In this document: positions 36,432-44,235 of the stretch, in pieces | Layout of the letters: each line of letters begins with the position of its first letter | Position numbering within the stretch: position 1 is the first letter of the stretch | From: Allobosea sp. | GTDB taxonomy: Bacteria > Pseudomonadota > Alphaproteobacteria > Rhizobiales > Beijerinckiaceae | Assembly: GCA_024231975.1 (NCBI GenBank) | Contig: JAAEQB010000078.1 | Coordinates: 310,001 to 374,000 of the forward strand | Direction of reading: 5' to 3' | DNA: 64,000 nucleotides | The notes under the pieces: model-generated | Database searches by the model: none | What the model was told of the DNA's origin: nothing | Seen by the model: the letters and a program-made list of their open reading frames with translations, nothing else | Translations under genes and position numbers: made by a program

Positions 36432-37217
36432 TCATTGGCAGAAGCGGCTCGAAGCCGCCCGGCGCTGCTGAATATCGACATGCAGATGATTGGCGTGGGC
36501 GGCATCCGAGCCGGGGCCGAGGACGGTCATGAAGGCGCCGCAGGCCGATTGGCGCACGCCATCCAGGAAGCGGGTCTGCTCCAGGCCGTTCGGCCGTTCG
36601 ACCGACACGGCCACTCCGCCCTGCTTCTCCTCACCGAGCTGAAAAGCGAAGATGTCGAGCGCTTTTCCCGTGGCATGCTCGCTGAGCTGCCCTTGCGTCT
36701 GACGATTGCGCCGCCGGCACTCATGCCCGCCGCCGACACGTAGCGCCGTCAATTCCCGTCCGAACGCTCCCCGCGCCAGAGGCTGCAGGCTGGTGTCGAG
36801 CCAGAGCGAGACCACGCGCGCCAGCTCGCAGCTCACAGTCGGTGGCGGCAGCAGCCTCACCTGGCCGGGGCCATCGGCCGTCCGGACCGCCAGCGCCTCG
36901 ACCACGACCGGATCGTCCACGCGGCAGCCCTCCGCTTCCGGTTTCGCGGCCGCTGCGGCCGGGCGAATCCTGTTCCCCGCCACGCCTGCGAGCATCCGCA
37001 TGCAGGCGCTGTCCTGCGTCGCGACGATGGGCTTGTCCGCCGGCGGCATGGCCGGGGGAGCCGAAACGGGCTTCTGCAAGGAAGCGGGACGCGGCGGAGG
37101 CAGCTGCGTGCTCAACGGCTGCGCTTCGCCGCTCCAAGCCTGATCGACCCCGGCCAATCCGGTAGCGGCGATTAGGGCCACCCAGCAACCCCACCCTATG
37201 GGCCGGCGCCGATGCAT
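36432..37217 (-). CDS. Extensin-family (extensin-like C-terminal) putative peptidoglycan hydrolase
   Basis: 261 residues: an N-terminal signal/anchor, a Pro-rich linker (residues 40-65), then the extensin-like C-terminal domain. That domain carries GHECRRRN, SEHATGKALDIF (His181, Asp188) and HANHLHVD (His244/His246), the Zn-ligand pattern SxHxxGxAxD...HxH of LAS/M15-type D-peptidases. Several Cys, including the C-terminal RFCQ, suggest disulfides. The bacterial family is not related to plant extensins in function; cell-wall cleavage is the sensible inference. Four bases follow the 23-residue peptide ORF, and both lie behind an EcfG promoter. Confidence 0.83.
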   Translation of the reverse strand: MHRRRPIGWGCWVALIAATGLAGVDQAWSGEAQPLSTQLPPPRPASLQKPVSAPPAMPPADKPIVATQDSACMRMLAGVAGNRIRPAAAAAKPEAEGCRVDDPVVVEALAVRTADGPGQVRLLPPPTVSCELARVVSLWLDTSLQPLARGAFGRELTALRVGGGHECRRRNRQTQGQLSEHATGKALDIFAFQLGEEKQGGVAVSVERPNGLEQTRFLDGVRQSACGAFMTVLGPGSDAAHANHLHVDIQQRRAASSRFCQ

Positions 37218-37221
37218 GCGC

Positions 37222-37293
37222 TCAGCCGACAGCCGTGAACAGAACCGTGAGCGAGGCCGCGACGATCAGCGCCGCCAGCAGAGCCATGGACAT
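37222..37293 (-). CDS. 23-residue membrane peptide upstream of the extensin-family gene
   Basis: ATG at 37293 preceded by AAGGAG seven bases away, reading MSMALLAALIVAASLTVLFT and ending AVG, then TGA at 37224-37222. It is a single hydrophobic helix with no charged residue. The stop is four bases before the extensin-family ATG, a spacing that suggests coupled translation. An EcfG promoter ends 33 bases before the start. Too short for usual gene finders. It could be a leader for coupling or a true membrane microprotein. Confidence 0.6.
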   Translation of the reverse strand: MSMALLAALIVAASLTVLFTAVG

Positions 37294-37326
37294 GACCGAT
37301 CTCCTTCGCATCACCCGGGCCGGGGC

Positions 37327-37352
37327 AACGCGAGGGATCGCCGATTTGTTCC
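37327..37352 (-). promoter_or_regulatory. EcfG-type promoter of the membrane peptide/extensin operon
   Basis: On the minus strand: GGAAC (37352-37348), a 17-base spacer, CGTT (37330-37327). Full consensus match placed between phyR and the 23-residue ORF, facing the latter. Confidence 0.72.
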
Positions 37353-37372
37353 CGGTCACCTCGATCGGCGGG

Positions 37373-38167
37373 TCAGGCAGCCTTGCGGCCGGCGCGCCGA
37401 TCGAAGAACAGCGCCTGGCTGATCGCAGCCTTCACCGCCTCCGGCTGGAACGGCTTGGTGATCAGGAAGGCCGGCTCCGGACGGTCACCAGTGAGCAGCC
37501 GCTCGGGATAGGCGGTGATGAAGATCACCGGCACCTCGATCGCACTGAGGATCTCGTTGACCGCCTCGAGGCCGGAGCTGCCATCGGCGAGCTGGATGTC
37601 GGCCAGTACCAGGCCGGGGCGCTTCTTGGCGGCCAGAGCGATCGCTTCGCGATGCGTCCTGGCAACGCCGGTGACCCTGTGGCCGAGTTCCTCGACCATG
37701 GTCTCGATATCGAGGGCGATGATCGGCTCGTCCTCGATGATCAGCACGTCGGTGGCGACCTGCTCGGCGATCTCCTGACCGGCCGTCTGGACGAAGGCGG
37801 CGGCGTCAGCTGGGGAAATGTTCATGACCTGCGCGACCTCCTCGATCGAGAAACCTTCGACCGTCCGCAGCAGGAAGGCCTGGCGCGAGCGCGGCGTCAG
37901 CGCGTCGAGATTGCGCTCGGCGGCGGAACGCTCGGCCTCCGGCGCCGAGGCCTGGGTGTTGAGCCCCACGGACGACCACATCTGCAGGAACAGGCGGTAG
38001 AGGCCGACCCGTGGACCGAGCTCGCGCGGGAAGGTGCCGGGGTCGGCGATCAGCGCTTCCAGCGTCGCGACGACATAGGCGTCGCCGCCCGCCTGGGTGC
38101 CGCTCAGCGCCCGGGCGAAGCGGCGCAGGTAAGGCAAATGCGGCGCAATTTCAGTGGCGATCGACAT
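37373..38167 (-). CDS. phyR: PhyR, general stress response anti-anti-sigma response regulator
   Basis: 264 residues: an N-terminal EcfG sigma-like domain (about 1-130, LPYLRRFARALSGTQAGGDAYV and LTPRSRQAFLLRTVEGFSIEEVA) fused to a receiver (about 140-255; IIEDEPIIALDIE, phosphoacceptor Asp190 in VLADIQLADGSSG, AYPERLL, ITKPF). When phosphorylated, PhyR binds NepR and frees EcfG. ATG 38167 is chosen because GGGGGAT lies just upstream; the GTG at 38182 overlaps that site. Divergent from nepR-ecfG across a 333-base region. Confidence 0.96.
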   Translation of the reverse strand: MSIATEIAPHLPYLRRFARALSGTQAGGDAYVVATLEALIADPGTFPRELGPRVGLYRLFLQMWSSVGLNTQASAPEAERSAAERNLDALTPRSRQAFLLRTVEGFSIEEVAQVMNISPADAAAFVQTAGQEIAEQVATDVLIIEDEPIIALDIETMVEELGHRVTGVARTHREAIALAAKKRPGLVLADIQLADGSSGLEAVNEILSAIEVPVIFITAYPERLLTGDRPEPAFLITKPFQPEAVKAAISQALFFDRRAGRKAA

Positions 38168-38500
38168 CTTGCTATCCCCCACGAGCCCAGCCCGATCGGC
38201 TTTCGATGCAAGCTGATCAGGTCGGGCTCTATCCAGAATTGAGAGGCGGGCTCACCGACCGGGGCTTCCGATCCAGCGAGAACCGACTCCAACCAAAGTT
38301 GCTGGAGAAGAGCACTCAAGTCCCTGTTATGACAAGAAAATTATTTTTTGTTCCCGACGGAACCTTTTGCTTTCGGCCTCGTTATTGGGCCGAATGAAGG
38401 TGCGTTTCGGGGCAGTCGCGCGCAAGCGTGTCGACGAGCGTGCGTGGCGTGGTTGGGTGTGATCGGCGGCACTGTCGGCATGCCAATGGAGCGAGGGATC
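38168..38500. other. Divergent regulatory region between phyR and nepR
   Basis: No gene seen. It has an AT-rich stretch (38330-38350) and the EcfG promoter described separately. The phyR side has a GGAAC -35-like box (38354-38350) but no matching -10 at 16-17 bases, so phyR may use a housekeeping promoter. Confidence 0.6.
38350..38383 (+). promoter_or_regulatory. EcfG-type autoregulatory promoter of nepR-ecfG, with palindromic -35 region
   Basis: GGAAC (38359-38363), 16 bases, CGTT (38380-38383): a full consensus match. The -35 box is the right half of the perfect palindrome GTTCC-CGAC-GGAAC (38350-38363), whose left half faces phyR. Confidence 0.8.
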
Positions 38501-38725
38501 ATGAATCTGATGAATGCCGATCCGCCCGAAGCGGCCCGAGTCGAGCCGGATGACGAAATGATGCTCGACCCGCGGGTGCAGGAATCGATCGGCCGATCCC
38601 TCAAGGCGCATTACGACGAGCTGATCAATGCGCCGGTTCCGGACCGGTTCCTGGTGCTGCTGGCCCAGCTCGAGGATACCGAACGGCGCCTGAAGGCTGA
38701 AGGCGGCTCCGATGAGCGCAGCTGA
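38501..38725 (+). CDS. nepR: NepR anti-sigma factor
   Basis: 74-residue protein that sequesters EcfG in unstressed cells and is captured by phosphorylated PhyR. The core IGRSLKAHYDELINAPVPDRFLVLLAQLE is the two-helix NepR signature. ATG 38501 follows GAGGG with a short 3-base spacing; in-frame ATGs at 38480, 38486 and 38510 are alternatives. It overlaps ecfG by 14 bases, the usual arrangement for keeping anti-sigma and sigma in balance. Confidence 0.92.
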   Translation: MNLMNADPPEAARVEPDDEMMLDPRVQESIGRSLKAHYDELINAPVPDRFLVLLAQLEDTERRLKAEGGSDERS

Positions 38726-39272
38726 CTTCAAGGACGGGCTGATCGCGGAAATTCCGAACCTGCGTGCCTTCGCGGCGTCGCTGTCGGGCTCGATGCAACT
38801 GGCCGACGACCTCGTCCAGGACACGTTGCTCAAGGCCTGGGGCAATGCCGAGAAGTTCCAGCCCGGCACCAGCCTGCGGGCCTGGCTCTTCACCATCCTG
38901 CGCAACACCTATTACTCGCTCTACCGCAAGCGCGGGCGCGAGGTGCAGGACAGCGAAGGCACCTATGCCGACAGGCTCGCCACCCATGGCAACCAGGAGA
39001 GCCATCTCGACCTCGCCGATTTCCGCAAGGCGCTGGCCAAGCTGCCCGAGGAGCAGCGCGAGGTGCTGATCATGGTCGGCGCCACCGGGCTGTCCTATGA
39101 GGAGACCGCCGAGATCTGCGGCGTCGCCATCGGCACGATCAAGAGCCGCGTCAACCGGGCGCGTGCCAAGCTGGCGGAGCTCCTGTCGATCGGCGGCGTC
39201 GACGATCTCGGCCCCGATCGCCGGATCACCGCGGCCGTCCAGCGCGCCGGGCCTGAAACCGTCGGCAGCTGA
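38712..39272 (+). CDS. ecfG: EcfG general stress response sigma factor
   Basis: 186 residues, ECF15/EcfG type. Region 2: LRAFAASLSGSMQLADDLVQDTLLKAW and TSLRAWLFTILRNTYYSLYRKR. Region 4: LPEEQREVLIMVGATGLSYEETAEICGVAIGTIKSRVNRARAKL. It should recognise GGAAC...CGTT promoters, several of which occur in this window including its own. Its last base is the first base of the next gene's ATG, so the linked sensor protein is in the same operon. Confidence 0.96.
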   Translation: MSAADFKDGLIAEIPNLRAFAASLSGSMQLADDLVQDTLLKAWGNAEKFQPGTSLRAWLFTILRNTYYSLYRKRGREVQDSEGTYADRLATHGNQESHLDLADFRKALAKLPEEQREVLIMVGATGLSYEETAEICGVAIGTIKSRVNRARAKLAELLSIGGVDDLGPDRRITAAVQRAGPETVGS

Positions 39273-41002
39273 TGGCCCTCTCGCTGTTCAGGACGGTCCG
39301 CGGCCGCCTGCTGGCACTGATGGTCGCGATTGTCCTGCCGATCGCCTGCCTAACGGCAGCGGCGGCGGTTGCGACCTATCGGACCGTGTTCGAGGCGATC
39401 GAGACCTCGCAGATGCGCGCGGCGGACGACTTCGCCGTGCGCGCCCGCGTCTGGTATCGCGGCGCGCTGCGCTCGCTCGTCGCCAGCGCCGCGACGATCC
39501 GGGCGATCTCGCCGCCATCGGATATGTGCGACCGCATCGCCGAGAAGGCGCTCGCCGCGGTCTCGGGCTATGAGGCCCTGCTGCTGCGGGTGTCCGGCCG
39601 GCCGGACTGCATCGGCGGGCTCGACGGCAGCATCCCGCCCGGCGAACTCACCGCCGTGGCCGATCAGCTTGCGAAGCGCATGCCCGTCAAGCTCTGGGGC
39701 GGCACCGAATTCACCAAGGCCCGCTACGATCAGGTGACCATTGCTGGCCGCTCCTTCCTCGCCATCTACAGCGAGTTCGACGGGGGCGACGCGCTCCTCC
39801 TCACCAAGCCGGATCCGCTCGACGACACTTTCGACCTCGGCAGCAGCGACAAGGGCATGATGGCGGCGCTGCTCAGACGGGGCGGCGACGTCGTGGTTGC
39901 ACGCGGCGGTGCGCAGGCCGAGGCTTCATGGCTTCCTGCCGCCGAGGCCGTGCCTGATCCGACGGCGCACTGGACCGCCACGAGCCGGGCCGGACCAAGC
40001 CGGACCTACGCCGCCCGCATGGTGGCGGAACCCGACCTCTATGTCGTCGTGAGCTTCGATGGTTCGGCCGAGCAGGCCGCGAAGACGCAATTCTACTCCC
40101 TGCTGCTGGCGCCGCTGCTGACGCTGTTCCTGCTCGGCCTGGTCTACATGAAGGCGATCGACCAGCACTGCGTGCGCTGGCTGCGCGGCATCGAGGCGAC
40201 GGCTCGAGCCCGTTCCAGCTCGGCCAGCGCCCGCGTCCCGCTCTCGGACGAGATGCCGCGCGACATCCGCAGCGTCGCCGAAGCCTTCAATGCGATGGTC
40301 GACGAGCAGGAGGTGCGCCAGAGCAAGCTCAGGCTGGCGCTTGACGACAACCGCTTCCTGGTCCGCGAGCTGCATCACCGGGTCAAGAACAGCCTGCAGG
40401 TGGTGCAGAGCTATATCGGCCTCGCCAAGCGCAACCATCAGGGCGAGGCGCGCATGGCGCTCTCGGACGCGGAGTGCCGCGTCCATGTGCTCTCGGCCGC
40501 CTATCGCTTCACCCTCGCCGATGGCGAGATGCAGCCGGTGCGGATCGACCTCTTCCTCGACGATGTCGTCGCGATGGTCTCCAGCCTGATCCTCGCCCGT
40601 GGCCAGCGGCTGGAGAGCCGCATCGAGACGCAGGCAGCACTGCCGATCGACCGGATCATCCCGCTCGGCTTCCTGATCGTCGATGTCGCCAGCCGGGCGC
40701 TGCGTGCAGCTCCGGGCATCGGCCTCGAACTTGCCGTGACCGCGGCCGACGACGGCATCATCGACGTCGCCATCAGCACCGACCGCGACATCGCCCAGGT
40801 CGCGCCGCCGCGCCTGTTCGCCGGTCTGCTGATGCAGATCGAGGCAATCGAGATCAGCCCGCCGCAGGGGCGCAGCCTCGGCGTCTGGCGCCTGAGCCAC
40901 GGCGCTCCGCGCCGGAACGACGCGGTTCAACCCGGCCCATCCGCCGGCGTGATCGCGACGCCGACGCTGAGCCCGAGAAAGGCGCCGGCCGGCCCGACAT
41001 AG
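39272..41002 (+). CDS. ecfG-linked sensor protein with HisKA_2 domain and degenerate ATPase region
   Basis: 576 residues. Helix 1 (about 12-34), an extracytoplasmic sensor region (about 40-270), helix 2 (about 275-297), a HAMP-like linker, then the HisKA_2 dimerisation helix with RELHHRVKNSLQVVQSYIGLAKR (His369 the likely phosphoacceptor). Where an N-box (NELVTNA) should be, the sequence reads GFLIVDVASRALRAAPGIG, and no DxGxG box follows. The ATP site therefore looks lost, as in ChpT-type phosphotransferases. It may be a phosphatase or phosphotransferase for PhyR instead of a kinase. The last 76 bases overlap the convergent transglutaminase gene. Confidence 0.85.
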   Translation: MALSLFRTVRGRLLALMVAIVLPIACLTAAAAVATYRTVFEAIETSQMRAADDFAVRARVWYRGALRSLVASAATIRAISPPSDMCDRIAEKALAAVSGYEALLLRVSGRPDCIGGLDGSIPPGELTAVADQLAKRMPVKLWGGTEFTKARYDQVTIAGRSFLAIYSEFDGGDALLLTKPDPLDDTFDLGSSDKGMMAALLRRGGDVVVARGGAQAEASWLPAAEAVPDPTAHWTATSRAGPSRTYAARMVAEPDLYVVVSFDGSAEQAAKTQFYSLLLAPLLTLFLLGLVYMKAIDQHCVRWLRGIEATARARSSSASARVPLSDEMPRDIRSVAEAFNAMVDEQEVRQSKLRLALDDNRFLVRELHHRVKNSLQVVQSYIGLAKRNHQGEARMALSDAECRVHVLSAAYRFTLADGEMQPVRIDLFLDDVVAMVSSLILARGQRLESRIETQAALPIDRIIPLGFLIVDVASRALRAAPGIGLELAVTAADDGIIDVAISTDRDIAQVAPPRLFAGLLMQIEAIEISPPQGRSLGVWRLSHGAPRRNDAVQPGPSAGVIATPTLSPRKAPAGPT

Positions 41003-41799
41003 CTGCCGGCCACCGGCGAGGCGTCTTCCGGCACCCGCGCCACCGCGACCCGCAGCAATTGCCGGTCGGCGACGAGGTCGTTGGTCGGATCGAACTCGAC
41101 CCAGCCGTCATTAGGGATGAAGACATCGGCCCAGGCATGGGTCAGCCCGGCCACGGACGTCATCCCCGCGCCCTCCGGCGAGCGCTCATGGATGTAGCCG
41201 GTGACGAAACGCGCGGCGAAGCCGAGGCGGCGCGCCAGTTCGATGAAGAGCCAAGCATAATCGCGGCAGGAGCCCGCTCCCACCCGCAGCGTGTCGAGCG
41301 GATGCTGGGTGCCTTCGTCGAAGCGCACGGCATAATGCAGGCTGGCATAGATCTCATGCGCCAGAGCGCGCAGCAGATGACCGCCGTTCAATCGTGCCCT
41401 GAACGCCTGCAGCCAGGTGTCGAGCGCGCCATCGGGATCGGCGGTGGCGAGGTCGAGATAGGGCTGCAGCACGGCACGCTCGGCCGCGGTGTAGCTGATC
41501 TCGGAGCTCTCGATGTCAGGCTCGACCCTGGTGCGGGGCAGGGCCGAGCCGAAGCGCTGGATGACGAGCTCGCTGACGATCTCAAGCGTGTCCGACGTGC
41601 CGGTAAAGGTCGCCATGGCGACGGGGTTGCCATAGGCATCGTGCATCCAGCGCAGCCCGGCCGGCGGCGAGATCGCGATCGCGGTATCGATGACGCGCAG
41701 ATCGAAGGAATCGCGCGGGCGCAGCATCAGCCGGTGCGGGCCGAAGACGACCGGCTCGGCGTAGCGATAGGTCGTCGCGTGGCGAATGCGCAGATACAT
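40927..41799 (-). CDS. Transglutaminase-like cysteine protease-family protein
   Basis: 290 residues: an N-terminal beta domain (YLRIRHATTYRYAEPVVFGPHRLMLRPR) and a transglutaminase core with the triad Cys in GAGSCRDYAWLFIE, His in GLTHAWADVFIP and Asp in EFDPTND. No signal peptide. Such proteins in proteobacteria are predicted peptidases or amide-bond-forming enzymes, with substrate unknown. ATG 41799 has GGAG five bases upstream; the frame is open slightly further. Its 3' end overlaps the ecfG-linked sensor gene by 76 bases, tail to tail. Confidence 0.88.
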   Translation of the reverse strand: MYLRIRHATTYRYAEPVVFGPHRLMLRPRDSFDLRVIDTAIAISPPAGLRWMHDAYGNPVAMATFTGTSDTLEIVSELVIQRFGSALPRTRVEPDIESSEISYTAAERAVLQPYLDLATADPDGALDTWLQAFRARLNGGHLLRALAHEIYASLHYAVRFDEGTQHPLDTLRVGAGSCRDYAWLFIELARRLGFAARFVTGYIHERSPEGAGMTSVAGLTHAWADVFIPNDGWVEFDPTNDLVADRQLLRVAVARVPEDASPVAGSYVGPAGAFLGLSVGVAITPADGPG

Positions 41800-41838
41800 C
41801 TTGTCTCCAGCCGCTCCATCATGCCTCGCCATCACGGC

Positions 41839-41862
41839 AAAAAGCCGCCTCGCGGCGGCTTT
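41839..41862 (-). terminator. Rho-independent terminator after the 91-residue protein gene
   Basis: Nine-bp stem AAAGCCGCC/GGCGGCTTT with a TCGC loop; read on the minus strand it runs into five T. It lies between the stop at 41913 and the transglutaminase start. Confidence 0.75.
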
Positions 41863-41912
41863 GCTGATCAGGCTGATGAATTACGCGCGAATGGCGGATC
41901 GGTTCCAGAGTT

Positions 41913-42188
41913 TCAGCGCAGGATGGTGTTGCCCTTCAGGCTGGCCTCGCGCTGCGAGGTCGGGACGACGCGGTGGGCGAAGTCACGGCGCATCTCGGCC
42001 GGATTGACCGCAGCGAACTGGACGTCGGCGGGTGCGCCACGCTGGAGCTTGGCCTGGGCCACCGCTTCCGAGCTCTGGCCGAAGCCGTTCTGGTACGAAG
42101 CGCCCATGGTCAGGGCGCTCACGACCAGCGCCATGCCGCCGAAGAAGGTGGCAGCGCGCTTGAAGGGGGCAAGGCTGGCGGTGGTCAT
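41913..42188 (-). CDS. Hypothetical exported or membrane-anchored protein, 91 residues
   Basis: Not recognised. ATG 42188 follows GGGAG. One hydrophobic segment (AATFFGGMALVVSALTMGASY) serves as signal or anchor, and the rest is soluble (SSEAVAQAKLQRGAPADVQF, then VNPAEMRRDF). Codon use is typical of the genome and a terminator follows directly, so the unit is monocistronic. A near-consensus EcfG promoter (-10 GGTT) lies 52 bases upstream. Possibly a genus-level envelope stress protein. Confidence 0.65.
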   Translation of the reverse strand: MTTASLAPFKRAATFFGGMALVVSALTMGASYQNGFGQSSEAVAQAKLQRGAPADVQFAAVNPAEMRRDFAHRVVPTSQREASLKGNTILR

Positions 42189-42239
42189 CTTCGCTCTCCC
42201 GGTTCGTGTGGTCGCTCTTGAAAGGCGGAACGGCTTTTC

Positions 42240-42264
42240 AACCCGTCTGGCAGGGGATTGTTCC
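42240..42264 (-). promoter_or_regulatory. Possible EcfG-type promoter of the 91-residue protein gene
   Basis: Minus strand: GGAAC (42264-42260), 16 bases, GGTT (42243-42240); one mismatch to CGTT. Confidence 0.45.
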
Positions 42265-42300
42265 GGTTTGCGTAGGAATCGCGGCGATCCCGATTCTTTT

Positions 42301-44112
42301 TCAGGCAGCCGAGCGATCATTGGCGGCCTCGCGCCGGCGGAACAGCCGCCAGAGCGACCGGGTCAGGCGCCTGGAGGTCAGATGCGCGCCGGCCTCGCGC
42401 TTCTCCAGCGTGATCTTGCGCTCGTGGAAGTCCTCGAGGCCCGGCCGGTGGCCGACGCTGATCACGGTGGCATAGGCGAGCTCGCTCTCGATCAGCCCGA
42501 GCAGCGAATCCTGACTGGCCTCGTCGAGCGCCGAGGTCGCCTCGTCCATGATGATGATGTCGGGCTTCTGGATCAGCAGCCGCGCGAAGGCGACGCGCTG
42601 GCGCTCACCGCCGGAGAGGATATTGTCCCAGCGCTCCTCCTCGTCGAGGCGCTTGCCGAGATAGGACAGGCCGCAGCGCTCCAGCGCCTCGCGTACGACA
42701 TCGTCGTCGACGCGGCTCTCAGCTTCCGGATAGAGCAGTACGTCGCGCAGCGTGCCGAGCGGCAGATAGGGCTTCTGCGGCACGAAAGCGACGCGCTTGC
42801 CGCGCGGCAGCTCGATCGTGCCGGAGCCCCAGGGCCAGAGCCCGGCGAGCGCCCGGATCAGCGTGCTCTTGCCCGTGCCGCTCTCGCCCGCGATCAGCAC
42901 CTTCTCGCCGGGTGCGATCTCTACGGAGGCGTCGGCGATGACGATGCGGCCGTTGCTGTGCGCCACCGAGAGATCGTCGATATGGATCGCCCCGTCGTCG
43001 CTTTCCCCCAGCGCGATCTGGGTCTCGCCCTCCATGATCGTGCCGACATCGAGCGCCTCCAGCGCCTCGGCCAGTTCGTCGACGCGCCTCACCGAGGCGA
43101 ACCATTCGGCCAGCCGGACGAAATTGTCGACGAACCAGATCAGGGCGGCCTGCACCGCGCTGAAGGCAGCGACCACCTGCATGACGGCGCCGAGCGTGAT
43201 CTCGCCGGAGAGGTATTTCGGCGCGATCAGCAGCAGCGGCACGATCGGGAACAGCGCGCCATTGGTGTTGAGCACGATGGCGATGACGCCCTGCTGCCGG
43301 ATCACCTTCAGCCAAGCAGCGACGACCCGGCCATAATTCTCGACGACCGACTCGCGCTCGTCGGCATCGCCCTTGATCAGGGCGATGCTCTCGGCGTTCT
43401 CGCGCAGGCGTGTCATCTCGGCACGGAACTGGGCTTCGGCCTCGTTCTTGGCGGCGATGCGCGGCACCAGCGGCCGACCGGCGACATAGGCGGCTAGCGA
43501 GGCGATGATCGCATAGAGGATCGCGGCGAGCGCCATGTAGCTCGGGATCACGATCTCGGTTCCGCCGAGCGTGAAATGCGCCGCCCCCGCGACCTGCCAG
43601 AGGATCGCGGCGAAGGTCACGGCCGTGACGAAAGCGCTGAGCAGGCCGATCGCGAATTCGACCAGAGGCTCGATGGACAGGCGGACATCCTCGGCGATGC
43701 GGTATTCCGGCGCGCTCTGGTCGGGCACGACGAACTGCATCCGGTAATAGCGCTGGTCGGCGATCCACCAGCCGGCGAGACGGTGCGTCAGCCATTGCCG
43801 CCAACGCATCTGCAGCAGCATCCGGCTGATCACCAGACAGGACAGCGACGCCGCCGAAGCCGCGACGATCAGCGGCAACCAGCCGACAGCAGCCCAGACC
43901 TTGTCGAGGTCGCGCTTTTCCAGCGCGTCGAAGAAGAGCCGGTTCCAGCTGTTGATGCCGACCGCGGCGCCGAGCTGGGCGGCGACGAAGAGCAGCACCG
44001 CGAGCGTGAGACCCCAGGCGCGCAGCCTGGACTCGCCGCGCCAGAAACCCAGGGCGACACGAAAGAACTGGCGCAGGCGCGAGCGCCGCAGCCCGGAGGC
44101 ATGTGATTTCAT
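42301..44112 (-). CDS. ABC transporter, fused membrane and ATPase domains (YddA/SbmA-BacA-like)
   Basis: 603 residues. The membrane domain (about 1-340, six helices) is of the ABC_membrane_2 type: INSWNRLFFDALEKRD, WLTHRLAGWWIADQRYYRM and EYRIAEDVRL are characteristic of the YddA/peroxisomal ABCD branch. The ATPase domain has Walker A GESGTGKSTLIRALAGLWPWG, signature LSGGERQRVAFARLL and Walker B IIMDEATSALDE. BacA/SbmA lack an ATPase, so this is the YddA type; relatives are implicated in export or import of peptides or lipid-like compounds. GGGAGG precedes the ATG. Monocistronic, facing the Crp-family gene divergently. Confidence 0.87.
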   Translation of the reverse strand: MKSHASGLRRSRLRQFFRVALGFWRGESRLRAWGLTLAVLLFVAAQLGAAVGINSWNRLFFDALEKRDLDKVWAAVGWLPLIVAASAASLSCLVISRMLLQMRWRQWLTHRLAGWWIADQRYYRMQFVVPDQSAPEYRIAEDVRLSIEPLVEFAIGLLSAFVTAVTFAAILWQVAGAAHFTLGGTEIVIPSYMALAAILYAIIASLAAYVAGRPLVPRIAAKNEAEAQFRAEMTRLRENAESIALIKGDADERESVVENYGRVVAAWLKVIRQQGVIAIVLNTNGALFPIVPLLLIAPKYLSGEITLGAVMQVVAAFSAVQAALIWFVDNFVRLAEWFASVRRVDELAEALEALDVGTIMEGETQIALGESDDGAIHIDDLSVAHSNGRIVIADASVEIAPGEKVLIAGESGTGKSTLIRALAGLWPWGSGTIELPRGKRVAFVPQKPYLPLGTLRDVLLYPEAESRVDDDVVREALERCGLSYLGKRLDEEERWDNILSGGERQRVAFARLLIQKPDIIIMDEATSALDEASQDSLLGLIESELAYATVISVGHRPGLEDFHERKITLEKREAGAHLTSRRLTRSLWRLFRRREAANDRSAA

Positions 44113-44235
44113 GCGGCGGCCTCCCGAGCCGATCTGCTATGGCGAGACGAAGCGCGATTGCTAAGCGGCAGGTTTCGCGCCACACAGAAAACGCGAGCAT
44201 TCGCTACGAGTTCCGGGCGAATGGGGGAGTCGTGA

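Noticed and set aside
41882..41906. EcfG-like GGAAC-N16-CGTA on the minus strand before the transglutaminase gene
   Set aside because: The -10 has a mismatch at its last T, and a strong terminator (41839-41862) lies between it and the gene, so it is unlikely to drive it.
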